Assembly (NCBI RefSeq): GCF_030317105.1
Contig: NZ_JASZYG010000033.1
Location: 1 to 35,772 of the forward strand
Reading direction: 5' to 3'
DNA length: 35,772 nt
DNA from: Variovorax brevis
GTDB taxonomy: Bacteria > Pseudomonadota > Gammaproteobacteria > Burkholderiales > Burkholderiaceae_C
The notes beneath the pieces were generated by a model. It was not told the origin of the DNA. It did no database searches and worked only from the letters and a program-made list of their open reading frames with translations. Position 1 is the stretch's first letter, and the number at the start of each line of letters is the position of its first letter. The position numbers and the translations under genes are program-made. Below are positions 16,673 through 24,725 of the stretch, one piece after another.

Positions 16673-17190
16673 CTCCTCGCGAGTGACGCCCATCGGGCAC
16701 TGACCTTCGTGCCGGCCTGCTCGGCCTCGATCACCGCGACCGCTTCAGGTGCGCGCACCAGCAGCACCGGCACAGGTGCGTTCCGAAGCACGTTCTCCGC
16801 GCCGCTGCCCATCACCAGGCGCCCGATGCCGCGGCGGCCGTGGGTGCCGAGCACAATCAATTCGGCGGGCCACTCGATCGCCTCCGATGCGACCGAATCG
16901 GCCAGCTTGCCATTGAACTTGTCATGCAGCACCGTCTCCGCCGGCACGCCGGCTTCGCGCGCCGTGGCGCTGGCCTGTTCGAGCAGGTGTTCGCCGTTGG
17001 CGCGAAGGCTGTTGAGCCAGTCGCCAGCGTAGCCCGCATAGGCATCCATCGTCATCGCGAAGGAGAGTTCGTCGATCACGTAGAGCAGGCGCAGTTGTCC
17101 CTTGGTCAACTGCGCCAGGCGAATGGCTTCGGCCAGGCCGAGCATCGACGTCTCGCTGCCGTCGATCGGAACAAGGATGCGTTGGTACAT
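16669..17190 (-). CDS. universal stress protein, UspA family (with C-terminal extension)
   Basis: 173 residues. It begins MYQRILVPIDGSETSMLGL, carries the ATP-binding pattern GTHGRRGIGRLVMGSGAENVL and VPVLLVR, then a tail of about 25 residues beyond the usual end. ATG 17190 is 22 bases after the transcript start predicted from the box at 17247-17260, and GATACT (17219-17224) sits exactly at the -10 position. It is a second UspA in the same low-oxygen cluster, divergent from the hemerythrin gene. Confidence 0.9.
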   Translation of the reverse strand: MYQRILVPIDGSETSMLGLAEAIRLAQLTKGQLRLLYVIDELSFAMTMDAYAGYAGDWLNSLRANGEHLLEQASATAREAGVPAETVLHDKFNGKLADSVASEAIEWPAELIVLGTHGRRGIGRLVMGSGAENVLRNAPVPVLLVRAPEAVAVIEAEQAGTKVSARWASLARR

Positions 17191-17246
17191 GGCGGTTCCT
17201 GCGTGTGTGGATGCCGCCAGTATCAAAAGAGTCGCCGCCATGCGTG

Positions 17247-17260
17247 TTGATCTGGCGCAA
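17247..17260 (-). promoter_or_regulatory. degenerate FNR-type box upstream of minus-strand uspA
   Basis: TTGATCTGGCGCAA on the plus strand: one perfect TTGAT half and one CGCAA half. Centre at -41.5 places the start at 17212; a GATACT -10-like element occupies -12 to -7 precisely, leaving a 22-base leader to ATG 17190. This agreement makes the site credible despite two mismatches. Confidence 0.6.
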
Positions 17261-17295
17261 CCCGCAGCGAAGTCACAGGGCGACGCGCGCCTTTC

Positions 17296-17309
17296 TTGAT
17301 CTGCCACAA
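17296..17309 (+). promoter_or_regulatory. degenerate FNR-type box upstream of the hemerythrin gene
   Basis: TTGATCTGCCACAA: one perfect half and a CACAA half (two mismatches). The predicted start is 17344, 24 bases before ATG 17368. No good -10 is visible, so this is weaker than the site at 17247. Confidence 0.4.
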
Positions 17310-17367
17310 GGTCTGCACCGGGCGAATGCGCGAGGCTGGGTGTCTTGATGATGAAGGAGCCAAGGAA

Positions 17368-17952
17368 ATGCACGAGACAACCCGGATCATTCGCGACGAA
17401 CACGCAGCGCTGTCGGCCATGCTGCGTTCCATTCTCCTGCTGCTGGCCGAGCACCGTCGCAAGGGCAGCTTGCCGGACTTCGCGTCGCTTCGGGCGATGC
17501 TTTTCTATGTGGATGAATTTCCGGAAAAGCGGCATCACCGCAAAGAGTCGGAGCTGCTTTTTCCCAAGCTGCGCGCGCGCACCCCGATATCGCGCGAACT
17601 GCTCGACCGGCTGGACGACGACCATGCGCGCGGCGAGCGCAAGATCCGCAATGTCGAACACGCCTTGCTCGCCTTCGAAATGCTGGGCGAATCGCGACGC
17701 GAACAGTTCGAGACGGCGGTGGAGCGCTATGTCGACTTCTACCTGGCGCACATGGCCATGGAAGAGCGGGAGATCCTGCCGCTGGCCGAACGTGTGCTGA
17801 CAAGCGACGACTGGGCCGAGCTGGACGATGCCTTCGGCAAGAACCGCGACCCGCTCACCGGATGCGAACCGGAAGAGGAATACCGCGCGCTGTTCACGCG
17901 CATCGTCAACCGCGTGCCGGCGCCCATCGGGCTGGGGCCCGAGGAGGGCTGA
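17368..17952 (+). CDS. hemerythrin-like (HHE domain) protein
   Basis: 194 residues, all helical. Di-iron ligand pattern: His12, His56/57-x-x-Glu60, His86, His128-x3-Glu132, a full set for a four-helix HHE domain. Such proteins bind O2 or NO or act in iron-sulfur repair. ATG 17368 is chosen because AAGGA lies just upstream; the open frame continues to 17296. The C-terminal 50 residues after the bundle (KNRDPLTGCEPEEEY onward) resemble those of other bacterial hemerythrin-domain proteins of this size. It sits between uspA and the carbamoyltransferase-like gene, inside the FNR-linked cluster. Confidence 0.87.
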   Translation: MHETTRIIRDEHAALSAMLRSILLLLAEHRRKGSLPDFASLRAMLFYVDEFPEKRHHRKESELLFPKLRARTPISRELLDRLDDDHARGERKIRNVEHALLAFEMLGESRREQFETAVERYVDFYLAHMAMEEREILPLAERVLTSDDWAELDDAFGKNRDPLTGCEPEEEYRALFTRIVNRVPAPIGLGPEEG

Positions 17953-17969
17953 GGCACCACGCAAGCCGT

Positions 17970-18704
17970 TCAGGCACGCGCGATGCTGTCGAGCAGCAGC
18001 GCCTGCATGACGCTCCGGTGATTGTCCGCGCGCCGCTCTTCGTCGAGCGGCCCTGTTCTCGTGCGCAAGGGCCACGCCTGCGGGTGCGTGGCGTCAACGA
18101 CGAAGGTCGCATCGCTGCCGGCGGCCGCCAACGCATTGCCCGACAGCACGTCGAAGCCGATCTGGTGCGCCGCGGACATGAAGGCTCGGCCCCGCGACGC
18201 GTCCCGGTCGCCGAGCAACCGGATCGACAGCGGCGTCGAGGGCGGCAGGGGATGCTCGTAGAGCGTCAACAGGTCGGCCACCACGCGCACCGGATGGCGG
18301 TCCAGGTCCAGCCCGTCATACACCGGAACGCCCGCGTGCCTGCCGATCTCGCGCACCATCGGTGCCGGCATTGAATCGCAATCGATGGCGTCGTATAGGC
18401 GCCCCAGCGTGCGGGCCAGCGCCTGAACGTCCTGCGGCATCCCGGCTTCCACAAAGCGCACCCGCGCCACGCGAATGCCGAGCTCCTGCGCGGCGCGATG
18501 CAAGGCGGTGGGCCCGGACGGCGGTGCGGCGGCCGACAGCAGCGCCATGTTCTTGCCCGCCAGCGGCTTGAACGACGCGCTCGCACGCAGGCTTGCCCTG
18601 ATGCGACGCGCCGCGGCAAAAAGCTCCAGGATGCCAGCCGTCGCCAGCGACTGGCTTGTCGTCGAAGCAAGGACAGGATCGAGAGACAGGGGACTGCTGG
18701 TCAC
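17970..18704 (-). CDS. carbamoyltransferase-like protein, probably catalytically dead
   Basis: 244 residues from GTG 18704. It aligns over most of its length with ornithine carbamoyltransferase: ELFAAARRIRAS and LAGKNMALL (OTCase LxGKNIAL), ARTLGRLYDAI (ARVLGRMYDGI), GVPVYDGL, HP-x-x-VADLLTLYEH and a C-terminal helix with DNHRSVMQALLL. The carbamoyl phosphate motif S-T-R-T-R is replaced by A-P-P-S-G-P-T (about 60-66), HPxQ by His137-Pro-Val-Arg140, and no HCLP loop is present; the second domain is about 60-90 residues short. Enzymatic activity is therefore unlikely. No ribosome site is seen at the GTG, which coincides with the transcript start predicted from the FNR box. The frame is open upstream to 18806, but that part would include the promoter. 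Confidence 0.75.
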   Translation of the reverse strand: MTSSPLSLDPVLASTTSQSLATAGILELFAAARRIRASLRASASFKPLAGKNMALLSAAAPPSGPTALHRAAQELGIRVARVRFVEAGMPQDVQALARTLGRLYDAIDCDSMPAPMVREIGRHAGVPVYDGLDLDRHPVRVVADLLTLYEHPLPPSTPLSIRLLGDRDASRGRAFMSAAHQIGFDVLSGNALAAAGSDATFVVDATHPQAWPLRTRTGPLDEERRADNHRSVMQALLLDSIARA

Positions 18705-18738
18705 AGCGGCAACATTAGGGCCTGCGCCGCGCGTGGAC

Positions 18739-18752
18739 TTGATCGGGATCAA
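18739..18752. promoter_or_regulatory. perfect FNR box between the carbamoyltransferase-like and Crp/Fnr genes
   Basis: TTGATCGGGATCAA, a full consensus match. Toward the minus strand a TAATGT -10-like hexamer (18712-18717) follows at the right distance and the predicted start is 18704, the GTG itself. Toward the plus strand the start would be near 18787, 115 bases before the regulator ATG at 18902. Nearby, ATCCCACGG is repeated in tandem at 18868-18885. Confidence 0.88.
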
Positions 18753-18901
18753 AAGACGTGTGCTTCGCTGCATGAGACGCCGTTCTGACACAAAGCATTC
18801 ACGCACTGTTACCCAGGCGCCCCTGATCGTCGCGGACCTGTTGCAGTGGCTTCCTAAGCTTCAGTCCATCCCACGGATCCCACGGCGGCAAGGAGCCAGC
18901 G

Positions 18902-19636
18902 ATGAACGAAGCAACCAACTCACCCGGTTCCAGTCCCTCCGGCGTTCGCCGTATCGCCGACATGCTCAAGGTCGTGCAGGACGCCCTTCCCATCCAGCGG
19001 CGCGTCGTGCACGCGGGGGACACGGTCTACCAGGTGGGGCAATCCTTCGGCTGCCTCTACATCGTGAACACCGGCTTCTTCAAGATGGTCAATCTCTCGG
19101 GAGAGGGGCGCGAGCAGGTCGTCGGCCTGCATTTCAGGGGCGACTGGATGGGCCTGGACGGCATCGCCAGCGGCCAGTACGGCTGCGACGCCGTGGCCAT
19201 GGACACGGGGGAGATCTGGGCGGTGCGCTACGACGCGCTGCTGCAGGCGGCCGTGCAAACCCCGGCGCTGCTGGTCGTGATGCACGAGGCCATGAGCCGC
19301 GAACTCATGCGCGACCACGACTCGATGCTTTCCCTGTGCACCTTGCCCGCCGACGCACGCGTGGCCGGCTTCCTGCGCTATTGGGCCGATGCGCTCGACC
19401 AGCGCGGACTGCGCACCGACCAGTTCACCCTGCGCATGACGCGCGCGGAGATCGGCAACTACCTGGGCATGACGCTGGAAACCGTGAGCCGCGCGCTGTC
19501 ACGCCTGGCGCGTGGCGACGTCATCCGCTTCACCGACAAGGCGCGGCGCGACATCCACATTCCGCAGGCGGAGGCGCTCGCCAGTTTCATCCGCGACGTG
19601 AGCGCGCCGGCCATGGGCGCAGTGGCCCTGCATTGA
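18902..19636 (+). CDS. Crp/Fnr-family regulator without Fe-S cysteines
   Basis: 244 residues. A cNMP-binding-like beta roll (about 30-125), dimer helix and helix-turn-helix with LETVSR (Glu193, Ser196, Arg197), the same DNA-reading residues as FNR. The N-terminal C-x2-C-x5-C of FNR is absent, so it does not sense O2 through the same cluster. The remaining Cys are Cys51, Cys95 and Cys146. AAGGAG lies before ATG 18902. It could be a FixK/DNR-like second-tier regulator acting on the same boxes; the signal is unknown. It converges on the histidine kinase gene with a 3-base gap. Confidence 0.9.
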   Translation: MNEATNSPGSSPSGVRRIADMLKVVQDALPIQRRVVHAGDTVYQVGQSFGCLYIVNTGFFKMVNLSGEGREQVVGLHFRGDWMGLDGIASGQYGCDAVAMDTGEIWAVRYDALLQAAVQTPALLVVMHEAMSRELMRDHDSMLSLCTLPADARVAGFLRYWADALDQRGLRTDQFTLRMTRAEIGNYLGMTLETVSRALSRLARGDVIRFTDKARRDIHIPQAEALASFIRDVSAPAMGAVALH

Positions 19637-19639
19637 GCG

Positions 19640-21685
19640 TCACCGGGCCGCGTTGAGCACGCGCGCCATCGCGCTTTCGAGTTCGCCGCGCGTGCAGGGC
19701 TTGCGAAGCAGGTCCCAGTCGGACGGATCGTCGAGCAGTTCATTCGAGTAACCCGACATCAGCAACACGGGCAGGTCCGCATGGCGTGCCCGCACGATCT
19801 CGGCAAGGTCGGTGCCGCGCAAGCCGGCACCCAGCACGACGTCGGTGAGCAGCAGGCCGAAGGGCGTGGCTGCATCGAGCACCTGCAAGGCATGTTCGGC
19901 GTCCGCGCAAGCGACCACCTTGCAGGCCATGGACTGGAGGAAGGCCTCGATCACGCGGCGCACTTCCACGTCGTCCTCCACCAGCAAGACGCGCAGGCCG
20001 GGGGGCACGTGTCCGGGCTGGGCGTGCGCGAGTTCTTCGTCGCCGGTGCCTTTCTCGTCGACGCGCGGCAGGTAGAGCATGACCGTGGTGCCGACACCGG
20101 GCGTACTGCGCAAGGCCACGGCGCCGCGCGACTGCCTGGCAAAGCCATACACGGTCGCCAAGCCCAAGCCCGTGCCGCGCCCCGCTTCCTTGGTCGTGAA
20201 GAAAGGCTCGAACACATGCTCCCGCACGGCCTCCGGCATGCCCACGCCGTTGTCGGCAATGGTGATGACGACATAGCCATCGGGCAGCGAAGGCCCGCGC
20301 TCCGCGCCAGGTTCCGAAGGCAGCGATGGCCTGGTCTCGCAGGCGAACCCGATGGTGCCGCCCTGCGGCATCGCATCGCGGGCGTTGATGGCGATGTTGA
20401 GCAGGGCCGATTCCAGTTGCACCGGGTCGGCCATGCACAGCAGTTCCTGCGCCTCAAGCGTGATGACGATGCGCTGGTCGAGCGTGCGGCGCAGCATGTC
20501 GGTGAGCGATCGCAGCAGCGCCGCCGTGTCGACCACCAGCGGCTGCAGCACCTGCCGGCGTGAAAACGCCAGCAGCTTGCTGGTGAGTTCCGCGCCGCGC
20601 CGTGCGGCGCGTGATGCGGCGCCCACCAGTTGCTGCACCATTGCGTCATTGGCATAGGCCGGCGCTTCTTCCAGCACCTGCAGGTTGCCCGAGATGACGG
20701 TGAGCAGGTTGTTGAAATCATGCGCCACGCCGCCCGTCAGTTGCCCGACGGTTTCCAGTCGTTGCGCGTGGTTCAGCGCCTCTTCGCTGCTGGTGCGTTG
20801 CAGCACCGTGGCGAGCAGGCTCGACAGGGACTCCAGGAAACGCACCTCGTCATCGCCGAAGCGCTGGGGCGTGCGCGAGCGCACCGCCAGCGTGCCGATG
20901 GTGCGGCCGCGGTCCGACAAGGGCACCGACAGCTCGCACACCATTCCCGCCTTGATGTAGTGCGCGGGAATCCTGAAGCGCTTTTCAGTGGCGTAGTCGG
21001 CCATCAGCACCGGCTCGCCGTGCGTCACCACGTGGCCGGAGGGCGAGCCGGGCTCGTTCGCGATGTGCTGGCCGACGACTTCCTCGTCCAGCAAGCCGAC
21101 GCCCGACGCGATGCGGAATTCCTCGCCGTTCGACTCCAGCAGGAGGATCTTGGCCATCTCCACCTGCAGCGCCTGCGCGGCGATGGCAGGCACCAGTTCG
21201 AGCAATTGATGCGAGCCGCGCGCCTCCACCGCCTGGCGCCCGAACTGCGCGAGGTATTCGGCGTAGCGTGCGCGTTGCAGTGCCTGCTTGACGCGCGGGT
21301 AGTCGCCAACGCTGCGCACCGCCGCCACGACGTAGGGCAGGCCATGGTCCTGCAACGGGCTGAGCGCGATCTCGACCATCACCTCGCTGCCGTCCTTGCG
21401 TCTGGCGACCAGTTCCATCTGTGTGCCCATGGCGCGCGCGCGCGGGTGCGCCGCATAGGCGTTGCGATAAGCGGCATGGCGCGGCCGGATGGCATCCGGC
21501 ACGAGCTGGTCGACGGGCAGGCCGACCAGTTCATCGGCGGCGTAGCCGAGCAGGTCGAGCGCCGTCGGGTTGGCCAGTCGTATGACGCCTTCCCGGTCGA
21601 CCAGCAGCAAGGCGTCGGGGTAGGCCGCAAAGAGCGAGCGGAACAGCGCGCCGTCGTCCAGTTCCGCAGGCGAGGGCGCGGGCAT
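19640..21685 (-). CDS. soluble PAS-GAF hybrid sensor histidine kinase with receiver
   Basis: 681 residues, no membrane helix. Domains: PAS (about 12-128), GAF (about 150-298), HisKA with H-box GGVAHDFNN (His322), HATPase with N-box NIAINARDA, G1 DNGVGM, F-box FEPFFTTK and G2 GTGLGL, then a C-terminal receiver with Asp615 and Lys662. It autophosphorylates and passes phosphate to its receiver and/or the adjacent OmpR-type regulator. The cytoplasmic PAS and GAF suit an internal redox, haem or small-molecule signal, but no ligand residue can be named. ATG 21685 follows the regulator stop by 2 bases. Confidence 0.92.
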   Translation of the reverse strand: MPAPSPAELDDGALFRSLFAAYPDALLLVDREGVIRLANPTALDLLGYAADELVGLPVDQLVPDAIRPRHAAYRNAYAAHPRARAMGTQMELVARRKDGSEVMVEIALSPLQDHGLPYVVAAVRSVGDYPRVKQALQRARYAEYLAQFGRQAVEARGSHQLLELVPAIAAQALQVEMAKILLLESNGEEFRIASGVGLLDEEVVGQHIANEPGSPSGHVVTHGEPVLMADYATEKRFRIPAHYIKAGMVCELSVPLSDRGRTIGTLAVRSRTPQRFGDDEVRFLESLSSLLATVLQRTSSEEALNHAQRLETVGQLTGGVAHDFNNLLTVISGNLQVLEEAPAYANDAMVQQLVGAASRAARRGAELTSKLLAFSRRQVLQPLVVDTAALLRSLTDMLRRTLDQRIVITLEAQELLCMADPVQLESALLNIAINARDAMPQGGTIGFACETRPSLPSEPGAERGPSLPDGYVVITIADNGVGMPEAVREHVFEPFFTTKEAGRGTGLGLATVYGFARQSRGAVALRSTPGVGTTVMLYLPRVDEKGTGDEELAHAQPGHVPPGLRVLLVEDDVEVRRVIEAFLQSMACKVVACADAEHALQVLDAATPFGLLLTDVVLGAGLRGTDLAEIVRARHADLPVLLMSGYSNELLDDPSDWDLLRKPCTRGELESAMARVLNAAR

Positions 21686-21687
21686 GC

Positions 21688-22420
<733 letters not shown>

Positions 22421-22425
<5 letters not shown>

Positions 22426-22432
22426 GCGTGAA
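22421..22432. promoter_or_regulatory. 12-bp perfect palindrome covering the response regulator start codon
   Basis: TTCACGCGTGAA overlaps GTG 22423-22425. A dimeric regulator bound here would block initiation, so it might be an autoregulatory site. It is short enough to arise by chance. Confidence 0.3.
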
Positions 22433-22514
22433 TCGTAGCCGCGCGCATGGCTGGCAACAACAGGAAGGCCCCGGGCATTGGCCAGGGGCGTGCCGGTGTC
22501 GCCATGCGGCGGCG

Positions 22515-23066
22515 CTACGCGAGCGTGTCCGCGGACATGTGCTTGCGCAGTTCGCGATAGTCGTGGCCGGGTCCTTCCCCGAACAGGGGATCGGCGGGAA
22601 ACGGCGCAATCTTTGCGATCGCCTGCCAATCGACCGCGGTCAGCAATTGCGCGGCCCGCGGCAGGATCAGCCGTTCCTCGGTGGCGAGGTGGTGGCGGTA
22701 GTACACCAGGTAGAGCGCTGCGGCGGCTTCCACGGCCGAACGCAGAACCACGGCGTCGGCAATGATTTCCTGGAGGCGGTGCACGAGTTCTTCACCGGCC
22801 ACCGCCATGGCCCGATGCTCCTGCTTGAGCCGGTTGATCGGCAGCCGCAGCGCCGCATCACGCTGCACCAGTCGCGCGAAGGCGGCGTCCTCGAAGCGAT
22901 GGTGCGAGCGGTCTCCGAACTCACGCAGGTACGTGACGATGTCGAGCATGAGGCTGAAGTCCGGACTTCCATCGTCGTGGAAACGGGTGAGCTGTTCGTC
23001 GAGCACGTTCAGGAGCCGGGAGAAGTTGACATGCTCGGCATGCCATTGCGGGATGAGGCTGGTCAT
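22515..23066 (-). CDS. hemerythrin-like (HHE domain) protein
   Basis: 183 residues. Ligand pattern His9/His12, His55-His56-x-x-Glu59, His84, His125/126-x3-Glu130. The late part DPLFGEGPGHDYRELRKHM is typical of hemerythrin-domain proteins annotated as cation-binding HHE proteins. It differs from the protein at 17368 in sequence, so it is a paralogue rather than a recent duplicate. It likely binds O2 or NO in the cytoplasm. ATG 23066 lacks a strong ribosome site. Confidence 0.87.
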   Translation of the reverse strand: MTSLIPQWHAEHVNFSRLLNVLDEQLTRFHDDGSPDFSLMLDIVTYLREFGDRSHHRFEDAAFARLVQRDAALRLPINRLKQEHRAMAVAGEELVHRLQEIIADAVVLRSAVEAAAALYLVYYRHHLATEERLILPRAAQLLTAVDWQAIAKIAPFPADPLFGEGPGHDYRELRKHMSADTLA

Positions 23067-23470
23067 GGTCAGTCCCGGGGCTTTGCAGGACCCGGCGGTT
23101 GCGGGCGGCGCAGCCCTTCTGATGTGGCTTGTGCGACATCGCCGTTTCGATCAAGGCGGGGTGTCGCCGACGGTGACCTGGTGACCGTGCGCACCGTGCG
23201 GCGCAAGACGGGTCGCGAGGGCATGCGGAACACGGGGGTAAGCAACATGGCTGGCCTTTGAGGCAGTTCTGATGAGTCACAGTGTGGGGATTTCGTCGAT
23301 GCGTAAATTGATCCACATCAATGAGTGTGCGTGCGACCCATGCACGCATGGAAACACGCACCGCGCATGTGGACGTCTTTGACGCGACGCAGCGCCCGCT
23401 GGAAGATGTGATGTCGTGCCGCGCCCGGACCCCGGCGTGGCGAGTTCAGGCTGCACAGGAGGACCGCACC
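23067..23470. other. 404-base gap with FNR box, between hemerythrin and 64-aa genes
   Basis: It holds the perfect FNR box at 23309-23322 and a lone TTGAT half-site on the minus strand (complement of 23150-23154). The frame of the 64-aa gene is open through 23321-23470, but that part has no ribosome site and begins inside the FNR box, so it is treated as leader. No RNA gene or other CDS is seen. Confidence 0.55.
23309..23322 (+). promoter_or_regulatory. perfect FNR box upstream of the 64-aa gene
   Basis: TTGATCCACATCAA, a full consensus match. The predicted plus-strand start is about 23357, giving a 114-base leader to ATG 23471. The minus-strand start would be about 23274, 208 bases from the hemerythrin gene. 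Confidence 0.86.
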
Positions 23471-23665
23471 ATGCCCGATGACATCAGCACCTTGTGGGTA
23501 AAGACAGCGTTCGACTGGCAGCGCGCTGCCTTGGGCCTGGCGTTGCAGACGCAACAGGGCCAAGTGCAGGCCCTCTGTGCCTGGCAGGACGCGGCGGGCG
23601 AGATTTACCGCGACATGTGGGACCGCTGGATCTGCCGCTTCGGCGGAGGCGTTCCCATCGACTGA
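23471..23665 (+). CDS. 64-residue protein, Trp-rich and helical, under an FNR box
   Basis: ATG 23471 has a perfect AGGAGG ribosome site 8 bases upstream, which decides the start over the longer frame to 23321. The product is amphipathic and Trp-rich: LWVKTAFDWQRAALGLALQ, QVQALCAWQDAAGEIYRDMW, then DRWICRFGGGVPID. The helical Gln/Trp pattern recalls phasins and PHA-synthase-associated proteins, which are also induced when oxygen limits growth, but this is a resemblance only and I cannot assign a family. Confidence 0.68.
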   Translation: MPDDISTLWVKTAFDWQRAALGLALQTQQGQVQALCAWQDAAGEIYRDMWDRWICRFGGGVPID

Positions 23666-23691
23666 GCCCCGGGGCCAGCCATAGCTCGAGG

Positions 23692-24036
23692 CTACGACCG
23701 CTTGGCGCTGGCAAACACGATCAGGTTCTGATCGGGGTCTCGCATCCGCATGATGAAGAAGTCCTTGGCTTCTTCGATCGGCCCGGGCGCCAGGCCGGCT
23801 TTCTCCAGCCGGTCCCTCTCGGACTGCAAGGGAATCACACCCAGCGAGAGCGTGTTGGCGCCTGCGTGTTCCTTGTTCTCGAAGAGCTGCACCTCGGCGC
23901 TTTCGGTGAACTGCCATTCCACCAGCCCCGGCATGGGGCGGCGAATCGCCGGCATTCCGAAGAGCTTTTCGTACCAGGGCTCGCTCACGCGCAAGTCGGA
24001 GCAACTGATGTTCGCGAAGATGGTTTGAATGCCCAT
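23692..24036 (-). CDS. VOC-superfamily (glyoxalase/bleomycin resistance-like) protein
   Basis: 114 residues from ATG 24036 (GAGGT 7-8 bases upstream; the frame is open to 24090). It has a beta-alpha-beta-beta-beta pattern: QTIFANISCSDLRVSEPWYEKLFG, then VEWQFTESAEVQLFE and the closing DFFIMRMRDPDQNLIVFAS, where RDPDxN is the usual VOC ending. It belongs to the small single-module group whose substrates are diverse. It lies 10 bases after the frameshifted reductase gene and is probably in its operon. Confidence 0.85.
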   Translation of the reverse strand: MGIQTIFANISCSDLRVSEPWYEKLFGMPAIRRPMPGLVEWQFTESAEVQLFENKEHAGANTLSLGVIPLQSERDRLEKAGLAPGPIEEAKDFFIMRMRDPDQNLIVFASAKRS

Positions 24037-24046
24037 GGCCAGCACC

Positions 24047-24609
24047 TCAGTTGTTCGTTCGGTAGTACAGGACGACGTTGCCATTGCCAAAGCGCCGCTC
24101 GTTCATGAGTTCAAGCGTCAGCGGCCTTGTCATGCCCTCGAACATCGTGCGCCCCGCGCCGAGCGCCAAGGGGCAGAGCACGATCTGGAACTCATCGACC
24201 AGGCCGGCGCCGGCGAGCTGCGCCACGACCTTGCCGCTGCCCATGACGATCAGGCCGGGGCCGAGTCTTGACTTTTGAGTTCGCGCACGGCGTCGAGCAG
24301 GCCGCTGCCGACCACGCGCGTGTTCTGCCACGTCACGTCTTTCAGGGTGGTCGAGAACACGACCTTGTGCGATTCGTTCATCGAGCGTGCGACCTCGGGC
24401 ATGGCCTTCGCAGCAGCGGGCGTGGGCCAGAACGAGGCCATCATCTGGTAGGTCACGCGGCCGAAGAGCATGGTGCCGCCCTTGCCCGCATTGGCGTTCG
24501 TGAACGCCATCCACTCGGGATCGGACTTGTGCGCCCAGTTCATGTCACCGTTCGCGTCGGTGAAGTAGCCGTCGAGCGTGATGTTGTTGAAGACGGAGAG
24601 CTTTTGCAT
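24047..24609 (-). pseudogene. RibD C-terminal-type dihydrofolate-reductase-family protein, frameshifted
   Basis: ATG 24609 (AGAGG upstream) opens MQKLSVFNNITLDGYFTDANG, GGTMLFGRVTYQMM and FSTTLKDVTW, the N-terminal two thirds of a YwjB/YyaP-like reductase. This frame stops at 24250. The rest of the domain (PGLIVMGSGKVVAQ, LVDEFQIVLCPLALG, GRTMFEGM) continues in another frame to 24047. The switch lies near 24270-24285 and is explained by loss of one base, for example GACCTC to GACTC. It is either a true inactivating mutation or a sequencing error. Confidence 0.82.
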
Positions 24610-24725
24610 CGCGACAACCTCTCTGCAATTCATGCAAGTGGCGGAAGCTGCGAAGAATAGGGCGAGCTGGGGCGCGCGCCAAGACGCTCCCAAGTCATGT
24701 TCGTTGTCGGATGGCGCCTACGCCA

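Noticed and set aside
23141..23154. TTGAT half-site on the minus strand before the second hemerythrin gene
   Set aside because: The second half (ACGGC) does not match at all and no -10 element follows at the right distance.
23321..23470. N-terminal extension of the 64-aa protein
   Set aside because: It begins within the FNR box and lacks a ribosome site, while ATG 23471 has a perfect one.
23666..23675. GCCCCGGGGC as a terminator
   Set aside because: It is a 10-bp palindrome with no loop and no T-run.
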